Assembly: GCA_043747555.1 (NCBI GenBank)
Contig: JAYTOY010000003.1
Span: 1-26,919 of the forward strand
Direction: 5' to 3'
Source: JAYWDA01 sp043747555
GTDB lineage: Bacteria; Bdellovibrionota; Bdellovibrionia; Bdellovibrionales; Bdellovibrionaceae
Length of the DNA: 26,919 bases
Shown: positions 1 through 7,797 of the stretch, in pieces
Layout of the letters: every line of letters starts with the position of its first letter
Position numbering within the stretch: the stretch's first letter is position 1
The notes under the pieces: model-generated
Databases searched by the model: none
What the model was told of the DNA's origin: nothing
What the model saw: only the letters and a program-made list of their open reading frames with translations
Position numbers and translations under genes: made by a program

Positions 1-78
1 ACGACAAAAGATGTAGAGAATTTAAAAAAACACTTATTGCTGTATCAGATTTACAATAATGACTATGTCCTAAATTAA
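1..78 (+). CDS. Possible 3' end of a gene cut by the window edge
   Basis: Frame 1 is open from the first base for 25 codons and ends at TAA (76-78). The residues are a mix of charged and hydrophobic types (TTKDVENLKKHLLLYQIYNN and a few more), plausible for a protein tail, but frame 3 is also open for 18 codons, so this may be chance. If real it is convergent with the response-regulator gene that ends at 194. Nothing recognisable can be said about function. Confidence 0.2.
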   Translation, partial: TTKDVENLKKHLLLYQIYNNDYVLN

Positions 79-143
79 TTGATGAGCCGTTGAGAGGCCA
101 CAATTTAAAAACTAATTCAGATTTGAGATTATAGATGGTTGGG

Positions 144-170
144 ATGTGCATTCTACTTTATTGCGCACAT
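144..170. other. Inverted repeat between convergent gene ends
   Basis: ATGTGC (144-149) and GCACAT (165-170) form a 6-bp stem with a 15-nt loop in the 115-bp gap downstream of the response-regulator gene. There is no T-tract on either side, so it is not a typical intrinsic terminator. I see no other structure in 79-193. Confidence 0.2.
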
Positions 171-193
171 TTGTGTGGGGGAGTTTCTAAAAG

Positions 194-1606
194 TTATTCT
201 TCCGAATAATCTTTCACGTTAATTCCGTATTTTCGAATTTTTCGCAGCAAAGTATTTTTTGGAATATTAGCTTGTGCGACCGTTTGATTGATTCGACCGC
301 GATTTTCTTTAAGAGCGCCAATAATAAAATCTTTTTCCATGCCTTCTTTGAAAACATCAAAATCAAGCCGTAGCGCTGTGCCTGGGCTTGCGGGCTTTCC
401 AGCGATGACCGGCTTAGGGGCGTTCAGAATATTTTCGGGCAAACTTTGAGCTGTCACCATCGATGAGTTTTCGACAATAAAAGAGCGCTCGATCACATTT
501 TCAAGCTCACGAATATTTCCAGGCCAGCGATAGCTCTTTAGGATCAGCAACGCTTCCTGTGTGATTCCTTGAATGGGATTCCCATGCTGCTTCGTAAATT
601 TTTTGATAAAATGTTGAATCAGTGCAGGTATATCATCCGAGCGATCGCGCAAGGGCGGCATATAGATCGGCATCACATTGAGGCGATAAAAAAGGTCTTC
701 TCTGAAGTCGCCATCTTCCATCATTTTTTCTAAGTTTCGATTGGTGGCAGCAATAATACGTGTGTTAGTTTTTACTTCGCGAGTTCCGCCGACGGGAGTA
801 AAACGCCGGTCTTGCAGAACGCGTAAAAGTTTGACCTGCATATCAGGTTTTAATTCGCCGATTTCATCCAAAAATAGAGTTCCATTATTAGCAGCTTGAA
901 AGCGCCCAATTTTTCTTTCAACAGCGCCGGTGAACGCGCCCTTTTCATGGCCGAATAATTCTGACTCCATCAAAGTTTCGGGAATCGCCCCGCAATTAAT
1001 TGCCACAAAAGAACCTGCCTTGCGGGGCGAGTTAAAATGAATGGCGCGCGCAACCAGCTCTTTCCCTGTGCCGTTTTCTCCGCGAATTAAAACTGTGGTA
1101 TCAACTTTACAAAGTTTAAATATCAAATTAAAAACATCACGCATTTTTTGAGTGTTGCCAACAAATTCACTTTCAACATCTTCATCAAAAATCGGATTGG
1201 ATAAGGCAAGGCTTGAAACTAAATCTCTGGCTTCTAACGCTTTTGTTACAATTTGAACAAGGCGTTCTGATTTTACGGGCTTCTCTAAATAATCGTAGGC
1301 GCCTTCTTTAATAGCTAGAACAGCATCATTAAGATTACTATGGGCTGTCATGATGACAACAAATGTTCGTGGATCATGTTCCTTAATTTTAACCAGCGCC
1401 TCGAGTCCATCCATCTCAGGCATTTTAACGTCCATTAAAACTAAATCCCAAGAGCCGGTTTTTACTTTGTCTAAAGCGGCAACACCGTTGTCAGCTTCTT
1501 CAACCTGAAATTGAATATTGGGGATGGCATTGGCAAGAATTGAACTGACACTGCGGCGCAATTCAGATTCGTCATCCACAATGAGTACTTTTAATTGCTG
1601 AGTCAT
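194..1606 (-). CDS. NtrC-family sigma-54-dependent response regulator
   Basis: This is a cytoplasmic transcription activator of 470 aa, the usual NtrC length. It has an N-terminal receiver domain (about 5-120) with acidic pair D11/D12, phospho-acceptor D59, T87 and K109. An AAA+ sigma-54 interaction domain (about 147-375) follows, with Walker A GENGTGKE at 176-183, the sigma-54 contact loop GAFTGA at 223-228 and Walker B LFLDEIGE at 244-251. A Fis-type helix-turn-helix lies at about 430-460. All key residues are intact, so it should be an active enhancer-binding protein. Its ATG overlaps the stop of the upstream CHASE2 kinase by 4 bp (ATGA), which makes that kinase its likely partner. Target genes cannot be told from the window. 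Confidence 0.95.
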   Translation of the reverse strand: MTQQLKVLIVDDESELRRSVSSILANAIPNIQFQVEEADNGVAALDKVKTGSWDLVLMDVKMPEMDGLEALVKIKEHDPRTFVVIMTAHSNLNDAVLAIKEGAYDYLEKPVKSERLVQIVTKALEARDLVSSLALSNPIFDEDVESEFVGNTQKMRDVFNLIFKLCKVDTTVLIRGENGTGKELVARAIHFNSPRKAGSFVAINCGAIPETLMESELFGHEKGAFTGAVERKIGRFQAANNGTLFLDEIGELKPDMQVKLLRVLQDRRFTPVGGTREVKTNTRIIAATNRNLEKMMEDGDFREDLFYRLNVMPIYMPPLRDRSDDIPALIQHFIKKFTKQHGNPIQGITQEALLILKSYRWPGNIRELENVIERSFIVENSSMVTAQSLPENILNAPKPVIAGKPASPGTALRLDFDVFKEGMEKDFIIGALKENRGRINQTVAQANIPKNTLLRKIRKYGINVKDYSEE

Positions 1607-3474
1607 ATTTTTACCTCGTCTGCAGAGGGGTTTGTAACATCAAGGACGGGTAGGGTAAAGGACACTGTGCTTCCTTGGCCCAACTGGCTTTGCAAGTGAA
1701 CTCGCCCACCGTGCAGTTCAATAAAATATTTTACAAGATAAAGGCCTAAGCCCGTCCCTTTGGACTTTAAATCTTGGCCTTTACCGCGGGTGAATTTTCC
1801 CCAAACATGGTCTAATTCTTCTTCAGCAATGCCGACGCCGCTGTCTTGAACTTCAATCCGGATTTCATTTTCCGTATCCCGGGACCTGACGGTGATCTGG
1901 CCTCCGGTGGGTGTGTACTTAATCGCATTTTCAACAAGATTAATTATTACTTCTTTAATTAAAGTCACATCAAACTCAGATGAGAAAATAGGTTCTAAGT
2001 GCATCCAGATGGAAATCTGTTTCTCGCTGGCTAAGGGACGCAGCTGGTTGATCGCTTGCTCGATGACTTCATTGATATCGCCGACTTCAATATGAAGTTT
2101 AAAGTCTCGAGATTCGACTCGAAGAACTTTTAGAATGGATTGAATATAGCGATTCAATTCTTCGCTGCTCATTTTTAAAGATTGAAGATCATCTGAAAGC
2201 TCTGAAGATTTATGCTGTGTCAGAAGTCGATCTAGAATCGCTTGAATTTTTGCGATGGGAGTTTTTAAGTCATGACTGATCAGACTGACAAAGTTATTTT
2301 TCAACTGCTCTAGCTCGCGCAAATATTTTTGCTCTTGCTTCAGTTTAAAATTCACGCGCTCAATTTTAGTGGCTTGGTACCCGATAAAGATCACCCAGAC
2401 CGTAGCCAAAATTAAAAAAGGCGAAAAGGCCGGCAACCAAATATAGAAAGAATCAAAGACCCATGCTGACAGAGCGGTCAAAAGCGTCCCCATCCAAAAG
2501 AAAAAGATCAGTGCAACTGACTGTGGGTACTGCGTAATAATAAGAATCGAAAAAATTACTAAGATAAAAAATAAGACAGCGTAAAAAACCACAGGCAGAC
2601 GCAATATCCAGCGTTTTTGGTTCAGATTATCCAAGGTCTGCGCAAGGACCTCAACCCGGGTCATCGTGCCCACGGGTGTGATGTAGGAAAGTCCCGCACC
2701 AGTGTCGGAACCTATCAGAACAAATTTGTTTTTTAAAATTTCAGAACCCCATTCGTCGTTTAAAATTTCAGCCACTGTGTAGTGCGGAAAAACTAAGCCT
2801 GGCCCACGGTAATTAATCACCAATGGCTTTCCATCCGGAAAATTGAGCTTCGCCATTTTTTCAAGTAAATGTTCATTGCCGATCAAAGGAAAAACTCGGC
2901 GGACGACACCATCTTCATCTCGCTTAACTTCATTTGTCCCAATATTGTGTTCGTCCTCGGCAGAAAAAGCGGGCTTCAGAACCCGGTCCATATAATTCGT
3001 TGAATTGGACCAAATAACTCTGCTGTCGAAAAATAACTGAGGATTCATCAGGCGTTGGTCTTTGCTTCCGATATTATCACCAAAATATAAACTGACGCCA
3101 ACAGCTTTTGGATTTTGCACAAGAATCTTTGCAAGAAGTTCGTTCCAAAGTTTTGGATTCCAAAAATAACCATCTGTCAGATCAGCGATTTCACTGACAT
3201 TAATTAATGAGTTTCGATTTGAATAAATGGCACCGGCAACATCAGACGGGCGAATGACAATCACGACGATATCTGACGCCACAGACTGCGAGCCGCGCAA
3301 CTGAAATCGCTGATCGTAAGATTGAACTTCGTCATTGGATAAGGCGAGCATTCCCAAGCACCAACAAATCAGGCCTCGGAAAAGAAATCCTCGACGTCGT
3401 GCCAAATAGCGGGCTGTAACGGCAAGGCGTGTTTTGATCTCTTCCAACCAGCTTCGGGACATGTGACGCATCAT
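1603..3474 (-). CDS. CHASE2-domain sensor histidine kinase
   Basis: This is an inner-membrane sensor kinase, paired with the downstream NtrC-type regulator by a 4-bp overlap. Numbered from a possible GTG at 3510, it has an N-terminal membrane segment (about 43-58) and an extracytoplasmic CHASE2 sensor (about 60-300) that begins with the typical DQRF..RG motif. A cluster of about three membrane helices (302-380) and a short coiled coil (385-405) follow. The HisKA box has phospho-acceptor H413 (SHDLKTP), and the HATPase has an N box (NLVENA, 524-529), DSGVG and GTGLGL (585-590). I chose ATG 3474 (residue 13) because the GTG at 3510 adds an odd hydrophobic stretch and leaves little room for a promoter. 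ATG 3462 is also possible, and no start has a clear ribosome site. The ligand is unknown. Confidence 0.9.
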   Translation of the reverse strand: MMRHMSRSWLEEIKTRLAVTARYLARRRGFLFRGLICWCLGMLALSNDEVQSYDQRFQLRGSQSVASDIVVIVIRPSDVAGAIYSNRNSLINVSEIADLTDGYFWNPKLWNELLAKILVQNPKAVGVSLYFGDNIGSKDQRLMNPQLFFDSRVIWSNSTNYMDRVLKPAFSAEDEHNIGTNEVKRDEDGVVRRVFPLIGNEHLLEKMAKLNFPDGKPLVINYRGPGLVFPHYTVAEILNDEWGSEILKNKFVLIGSDTGAGLSYITPVGTMTRVEVLAQTLDNLNQKRWILRLPVVFYAVLFFILVIFSILIITQYPQSVALIFFFWMGTLLTALSAWVFDSFYIWLPAFSPFLILATVWVIFIGYQATKIERVNFKLKQEQKYLRELEQLKNNFVSLISHDLKTPIAKIQAILDRLLTQHKSSELSDDLQSLKMSSEELNRYIQSILKVLRVESRDFKLHIEVGDINEVIEQAINQLRPLASEKQISIWMHLEPIFSSEFDVTLIKEVIINLVENAIKYTPTGGQITVRSRDTENEIRIEVQDSGVGIAEEELDHVWGKFTRGKGQDLKSKGTGLGLYLVKYFIELHGGRVHLQSQLGQGSTVSFTLPVLDVTNPSADEVKI

Positions 3475-3492
3475 ATCTAAAAAGCTTATAAA
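3463..3492 (+). promoter_or_regulatory. Candidate sigma-70-type promoter for ribF
   Basis: GTGACG (3463-3468), 18 bp, then TATAAA (3487-3492) matches the -35 and -10 consensus at 4/6 and 5/6. Transcription would begin about 35 nt before the ribF ATG. It overlaps the start of the divergent kinase gene, so the two promoters probably lie back to back. Found by eye only. Confidence 0.3.
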
Positions 3493-3536
3493 CTCAAGGA
3501 TTAAAATCACTTGAAAAGAGTGCTACAGTTGAAAGC

Positions 3537-4484
3537 ATGCAGGTTTTTGAAGGTGTAGAAAAGTTGCTTTTGCAGCACAAGAAGGGCTTGCAAGGCGCGG
3601 CTATCACAATAGGTAATTTTGATGGGATCCATCAAGGGCATCAACTTTTGTTGGATATCTTGAAGCAGCAAGCTCAGCTTGCTCAGGGACCAACGGTGGT
3701 CCTGACATTTCAACCCCACCCCCTTAAGATTTTAGCGCCCGAAAAAGAAGTTTTTCGACTTTTTTCTCTGGATGATCAAGCCGAGCAACTTAAAAAAATT
3801 GGGATTCAATTTTTAATTCGAGAGCCCTTCGACCAGGTGCTTTCTCAAACCTCGGCACAAGATTTTTTAGAAAAATATTTAATCCGACCTTTTCAGCCGA
3901 CGGTTTTTGTCGTCGGTCATGATTTTCATTTTGGTCAAGGGCGCGCTGGCAATGCTGATTTTTTACAAACTCAGTCAGCCAAATATGGATTTAAAGTGAT
4001 GCAAATTGCTGGCTATCAAATTCAACAAAAAATTGTTTCTTCGTCTCGAATTCGGGCTGCTTTAACGATTCCTGATTTGACGGCAGTGCATGAGTTGCTT
4101 GGCAGAAATTACAGCATCGAAGGGTCAGTGGAGGAGGGCGATGGGCGTGGAGTGAAATTAGGATTTCCTACGGCAAACATAAGCCCAGCCCCGGGATGGC
4201 CTTTACCTAAAGGTGTTTATATCACATCTGTTCAGTACAAGGAAAAAAAATATCCTTCGATCACTAATGTCGGACTTAATCCAACTTTTGAAGACAGCTC
4301 GAGGCCTTTGCGAGTCGAGAGTTTTATATTTGATTTGAATAAAAATATCTATGGTGAAAAGATCAAGGTGGAGTTTTTTAAATTTTTAAGAATTGAGAAA
4401 AAGTTTAAGGACGCCAAAGAATTGGTTGAACAGATTAATCTTGATATCAAGCAAGCGAAAGAATACTGGCATGGAAGCACTTAA
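3537..4484 (+). CDS. ribF: Bifunctional riboflavin kinase / FAD synthetase
   Basis: This cytoplasmic enzyme phosphorylates riboflavin to FMN and then adenylylates FMN to FAD. Its 315 aa fit the family (about 305-320). The N-terminal nucleotidyltransferase domain carries GNFDGIHQGH at 26-35, VGHDFHFGQGRAG at 126-138 and SSSRIR at 168-173. The C-terminal riboflavin kinase domain carries GDGRGVKLGFPTAN at 201-214 and the catalytic-type Glu E261 (LRVESF). All are intact. The ATG has only a weak ribosome site. The gene overlaps the start of the AroE-like gene by 14 bp, so the two are translationally coupled. It is divergent from the CHASE2 kinase. Confidence 0.96.
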   Translation: MQVFEGVEKLLLQHKKGLQGAAITIGNFDGIHQGHQLLLDILKQQAQLAQGPTVVLTFQPHPLKILAPEKEVFRLFSLDDQAEQLKKIGIQFLIREPFDQVLSQTSAQDFLEKYLIRPFQPTVFVVGHDFHFGQGRAGNADFLQTQSAKYGFKVMQIAGYQIQQKIVSSSRIRAALTIPDLTAVHELLGRNYSIEGSVEEGDGRGVKLGFPTANISPAPGWPLPKGVYITSVQYKEKKYPSITNVGLNPTFEDSSRPLRVESFIFDLNKNIYGEKIKVEFFKFLRIEKKFKDAKELVEQINLDIKQAKEYWHGST

Positions 4485-5325
4485 GTTTTTTAATTTATCG
4501 CCCGCGCCACTGGATCAGCATTTTTTAGAATTCTTAGTAGGCCTTTTAAAAAAATTAGAAATTGAAGCGCAAGTTGAAAAGCTGCCATCCGGTGGAAATT
4601 GGCAGGAGCTAAAAAAGAAATTAACTGGAAGTCGTGCAGCGCTTTTAGATTTAGTAGATTCACAAAAGCTCATTGGTCAAATGACAACGTTGCCAACTGA
4701 AACCAGGCTTCTCGGTTGTGCTGACTGTTTATTTTATGAGGACGGTGCATGGTGGCCGCGGCTGAATTTAAAAGAGGCCATGCGAGAATTAATAATTAAA
4801 AAGGCTAAAAATTTAGATATTAATGAGTCGGCGTTTATCATTGGTGAAGGTCCATTGCTTCGACTCCTGGCCTCGCTGGTGATCAGCTTTGGGTTTTCTA
4901 AAGTTTTTTTAGTGGGATTATCAATTGGTGACTTGCATGAGCAGCGAGACCGCTTAAAGAAAAACTTTGTCGGTATCGATTGGCGGCCCATGGAAGCCTC
5001 GCAATTAACGATGCAAACTGTAGGTGCAGCTATTCTGATCAACTCAATACCCCTTGAGCCCAATCCAAGCTTAATGAATGACCTAGCCTACTTTAATTTT
5101 ATGAAAAATCAGGGTCTTGTTGTTGATTTGAATGTTTTCCCTCTTGAAAGTGGGCTTATTGAAGAAGCGCACCGTGCAAATTTACGAGTGCTATCAGGAT
5201 TTCAAGTTCGCGCTCAGCAAGATTACGGTTTTATACAGCGCCTTGGATTAGCTAAAGTGATTTCATTTGAAGATTTCTCTGCTCAATGGCTAAACTATCT
5301 TACACGGATAAGCCCCGTTCGTTAA
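4471..5325 (+). CDS. AroE-like (shikimate dehydrogenase fold) protein, probably not a shikimate dehydrogenase
   Basis: The 284-aa protein follows the plan of shikimate/quinate dehydrogenases in its C-terminal half. A nucleotide-binding-like turn IIGEGPLLR lies at 123-131, an INSIPLEPNP segment at 190-199 where AroE has its N-A-T-P-L-G motif, DLNVFPLES at 219-227 (AroE: D-x-x-Y-x-P-x-x-T), and GFQVRAQQ at 243-250 (AroE: G-x-x-M-L-x-x-Q). The N-terminal substrate domain is poorly conserved. I cannot find the catalytic Lys (N-x-T-x-P-x-K) or the catalytic Asp (N-T-D); the matching stretch LGCADC..DGAWWPRLN keeps only the frame. The start at 4471 gives a 14-bp overlap with ribF; an ATG at 4393 would run deep into ribF. 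Function is unknown; it may be a pseudoenzyme or have a changed substrate. Confidence 0.75.
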   Translation: MEALKFFNLSPAPLDQHFLEFLVGLLKKLEIEAQVEKLPSGGNWQELKKKLTGSRAALLDLVDSQKLIGQMTTLPTETRLLGCADCLFYEDGAWWPRLNLKEAMRELIIKKAKNLDINESAFIIGEGPLLRLLASLVISFGFSKVFLVGLSIGDLHEQRDRLKKNFVGIDWRPMEASQLTMQTVGAAILINSIPLEPNPSLMNDLAYFNFMKNQGLVVDLNVFPLESGLIEEAHRANLRVLSGFQVRAQQDYGFIQRLGLAKVISFEDFSAQWLNYLTRISPVR

Positions 5326-5342
5326 AACTCGCCTTCGGTCCA

Positions 5343-5371
5343 GTTACAAAAAATGTCACGACAGGTAGACT
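5343..5371 (+). promoter_or_regulatory. Candidate sigma-70-type promoter of the pil operon
   Basis: GTTACA (5343-5348), a 17-bp spacer and TAGACT (5366-5371) match -35 and -10 boxes at 4/6 each. The predicted leader to the pilB ATG is about 33 nt and includes a strong ribosome site (GGAGG at 5402-5406). The 85-bp gap after the AroE-like gene suggests that pilB has its own promoter. Found by eye. Confidence 0.35.
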
Positions 5372-5410
5372 GTACCAGGGTCGCTTTAGGTCCCATTTTA
5401 TGGAGGCAGG

Positions 5411-7102
5411 ATGTCCCTTAAAATTGGAGAAATTTTAGTCCGGATGAATTTACTTCGTCCTGAACAATTATCCATGGCCATGGAAGAGCAGAAAAAATCA
5501 GGCACTCGCCTGACAACGGTTTTAATTTCCCAAAATACCTTAAAAGAGGCTCAGATTCTTGAGGCAATGGCTAAGTTTTATCAAGTGCAGCCGTTGGATT
5601 TAATGACCTTTGAAGTTGATCCAGCTGTGATTTCTTTAGTTCCGAAAGATGTTTGCCAAAAATACAATTTAATTCCCGTTCAAAAAGCCGGTCAAACTTT
5701 GATTGTGGCCTTCACAGATCCAAGCAACATGATGGTCAAAGAGGATTTAAGATTTATTACCCGCTTGCGAATAACGCCAGTGGTGGGGACCGAACATTCT
5801 ATCTCACAAGCCATTGAAAAAAATTATGGGGTGATTAACGTTAAGCAATTAACAGAAATGAAAGATGAAGGGGATTCTGACTTTAACGGGCCCCAACAAG
5901 TCGAAATTGTCGATCAAGAAGGCGGCACTGATAATTCGCCAATTATCAAATTTGTGAATCAGATTTTGACGGATGCCATCAGGAAAAAAGTATCTGACAT
6001 TCATTTCGAGCCTTATGAAAAAAAATTCCGAGTTCGTTTCCGTTTAGATGGAAATATGACCGAAGCCACGGCCCCTCCGGCAGGGACGGCGGCTGCGATT
6101 GCCAGTCGAATTAAAATTATGTGTAAGCTAGATATCGCAGAAAAACGCAGGCCTCAAGATGGGCGTTTGAAAGTCAGAACGACTCGTGGAAAAGAAATGG
6201 ATTTCCGGGTCAGTATTATTCCCACAATTTGGGGCGAGAAAATCGTTTTGCGGCTTTTGGATATTTCAAATTTACAGCTAGATATGACCAAACTTGGTTT
6301 TGAAGAAGACGATTTAAAGTTATTTAAATCTTGCATAGGACTTCCGCAAGGAATGGTTTTAATCACCGGCCCAACCGGATCGGGTAAAACAACAACGATC
6401 TACTCTGCTTTGGCCACTTTAAACCAGCCTGATGTTAATATTAGCACCGCTGAAGATCCGGTTGAATTTAACTTCGAAGGCATCAACCAAATGCAGATGA
6501 ATTCGGATATCGATCTGACATTCACAGTGGCCTTAAAAGCCTTTCTACGTCAGGATCCTGATATCATCATGGTCGGGGAAATCCGAGATCTTGACACAGC
6601 AGAAATCTCTTTTAAAGCCGCTTCAACCGGTCACTTAGTATTAAGTACTTTGCACACCAATGATGCCCCCGGAACTATCAGTCGTCTGACCGAGATGGGT
6701 GTCGCCTCTTATATTATCACTTCGACAGTGAATCTAGTTGTGGCTCAGCGTCTGGTCGGAAGAGTCTGTGAAACCTGCAAGCAGCCTATTGAAGTTCCAC
6801 CTCAGACCTTAATTAATTTAGGTGTCTCGCCGGACGAAGTAAAAAGTTATACTTTGTTTAAAGGGCGCGGTTGCGGCAACTGTAATAACACCGGCATCAA
6901 GGGTCGACTGGCGATTTATGAATTGATGTATATGACCGAGAAAATGAAAGAATCTATTTTAAAAGGGGCTTCAACCGCCGAGCTCCGAATAATGTCTCGC
7001 AACGAAGGTATGAAAACTTTACGTCGAAGCGCTTTGTTAAAATTAAAACGTGGGCAAACAACCATTGAAGAAGTTTTGAATTCCTCAATCAAGGATGTGT
7101 GA
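5411..7102 (+). CDS. pilB: Type IV pilus assembly (extension) ATPase PilB
   Basis: This hexameric cytoplasmic ATPase drives pilus polymerisation at the PilC platform. At 563 aa it has the usual PilB length. It has an N-terminal MshEN/T2SSE_N region (about 1-145) and the secretion ATPase core. The core shows Walker A GPTGSGKT (320-327), Asp box AEDPVE (347-352), Walker B IIMVGEIRD (385-393, E390) and His box TGHLVLSTLHTN (406-417). A tetracysteine zinc site is formed by C453, C456, C488 and C491. The ATG is preceded by GGAGG. It is first gene of pilB, PilT-like, pilC, pilS, pilR; the next gene starts at the overlapping TGATG. All catalytic motifs are intact. Confidence 0.97.
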   Translation: MSLKIGEILVRMNLLRPEQLSMAMEEQKKSGTRLTTVLISQNTLKEAQILEAMAKFYQVQPLDLMTFEVDPAVISLVPKDVCQKYNLIPVQKAGQTLIVAFTDPSNMMVKEDLRFITRLRITPVVGTEHSISQAIEKNYGVINVKQLTEMKDEGDSDFNGPQQVEIVDQEGGTDNSPIIKFVNQILTDAIRKKVSDIHFEPYEKKFRVRFRLDGNMTEATAPPAGTAAAIASRIKIMCKLDIAEKRRPQDGRLKVRTTRGKEMDFRVSIIPTIWGEKIVLRLLDISNLQLDMTKLGFEEDDLKLFKSCIGLPQGMVLITGPTGSGKTTTIYSALATLNQPDVNISTAEDPVEFNFEGINQMQMNSDIDLTFTVALKAFLRQDPDIIMVGEIRDLDTAEISFKAASTGHLVLSTLHTNDAPGTISRLTEMGVASYIITSTVNLVVAQRLVGRVCETCKQPIEVPPQTLINLGVSPDEVKSYTLFKGRGCGNCNNTGIKGRLAIYELMYMTEKMKESILKGASTAELRIMSRNEGMKTLRRSALLKLKRGQTTIEEVLNSSIKDV

Positions 7103-7797
7103 TGGAAATCAGTCGTAATATTGAAAGTTCTCCAGAGATTTCGTGGCCGCAAATTCTTCTTGATCAGATTGCTCGAAATGAAGGGTTGATTCTTTTTTCA
7201 GGCACTCGCCAAGCCGAACCACTAGCCGTGATTAAAGCGGTTCGTCGTCAACATCCTGGAAAAAAAATCTTGGTCACTCAAGAGCTTGCATCAAAAGCCC
7301 ACAGTCGCGAAATCGACGAAGCGGATATCCTTATTTATCATGGGCGCTGTGATAAAGAAGCCATGCTGACTTTGCTAGATATTTGCGAAGAAGGCCGCTT
7401 AGTTGTTCAAATAGTGATGGCGCCTTCAGTGATCAATGCCACCCACAAAGTGATGTCGGCTTTAGTGGGCGAGGGCGAAACGCACCTTTTATGGCGATTT
7501 GTTGATCAGCTGTCGCTGATGATCAATCAAATGCAAGTAACAACCACCCAAGATGTTGCCATGACAATTCATGAGATGATTTTAGGGACGCCAAAAATAA
7601 AATATCTTTTGTTAGAAAAAAAGATGTCAGAGATTCAAAATGTTTTAAAAGAGAGTCAAGAGGATCGCGGGATGGTTTCATTCAATCAAGTTCTTTTGAA
7701 GCTTTTGATCCGACGAAGAATTGATTTGAAGGCAGCCTTCTTAAAAACCCGTGATCCGGAACATTTAGATAAGCTCCTTAAACAAGTCGGTGTGTGA
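7102..7797 (+). CDS. PilT-derived protein lacking ATPase motifs (pseudo-PilT)
   Basis: The 231-aa protein aligns by eye with the C-terminal ATPase domain of PilT. The segment 157-228 (IHEMILGTPKIK..GMVSFNQVLLKL) follows the end of PilT (E-I-L-x-x-T-P, G-M-x-T-x-D-x-A-L). Upstream, the catalytic sites are gone: LFSGTRQAEPLA (31-42) stands where PilT has Walker A GPTGSGKST, ILIYHGRCD (76-84) replaces the Walker B segment ILVGEMRD, and EGRLVVQIVMAP (97-108) replaces the His box TGHLVFATLHTN. The N-terminal PAS-like domain of PilT is largely missing. It should therefore not hydrolyse ATP. Its place between pilB and pilC, with TGATG overlaps on both sides, suggests a structural or regulatory partner of the pilus motor. 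GTG 7099 is an alternative start. Confidence 0.8.
   Translation: MEISRNIESSPEISWPQILLDQIARNEGLILFSGTRQAEPLAVIKAVRRQHPGKKILVTQELASKAHSREIDEADILIYHGRCDKEAMLTLLDICEEGRLVVQIVMAPSVINATHKVMSALVGEGETHLLWRFVDQLSLMINQMQVTTTQDVAMTIHEMILGTPKIKYLLLEKKMSEIQNVLKESQEDRGMVSFNQVLLKLLIRRRIDLKAAFLKTRDPEHLDKLLKQVGV

Noticed and set aside
4393..4470. Upstream start for the AroE-like protein inside ribF
   Set aside because: The extra 26 residues are out-of-frame ribF sequence; ATG 4471 gives a normal short overlap.
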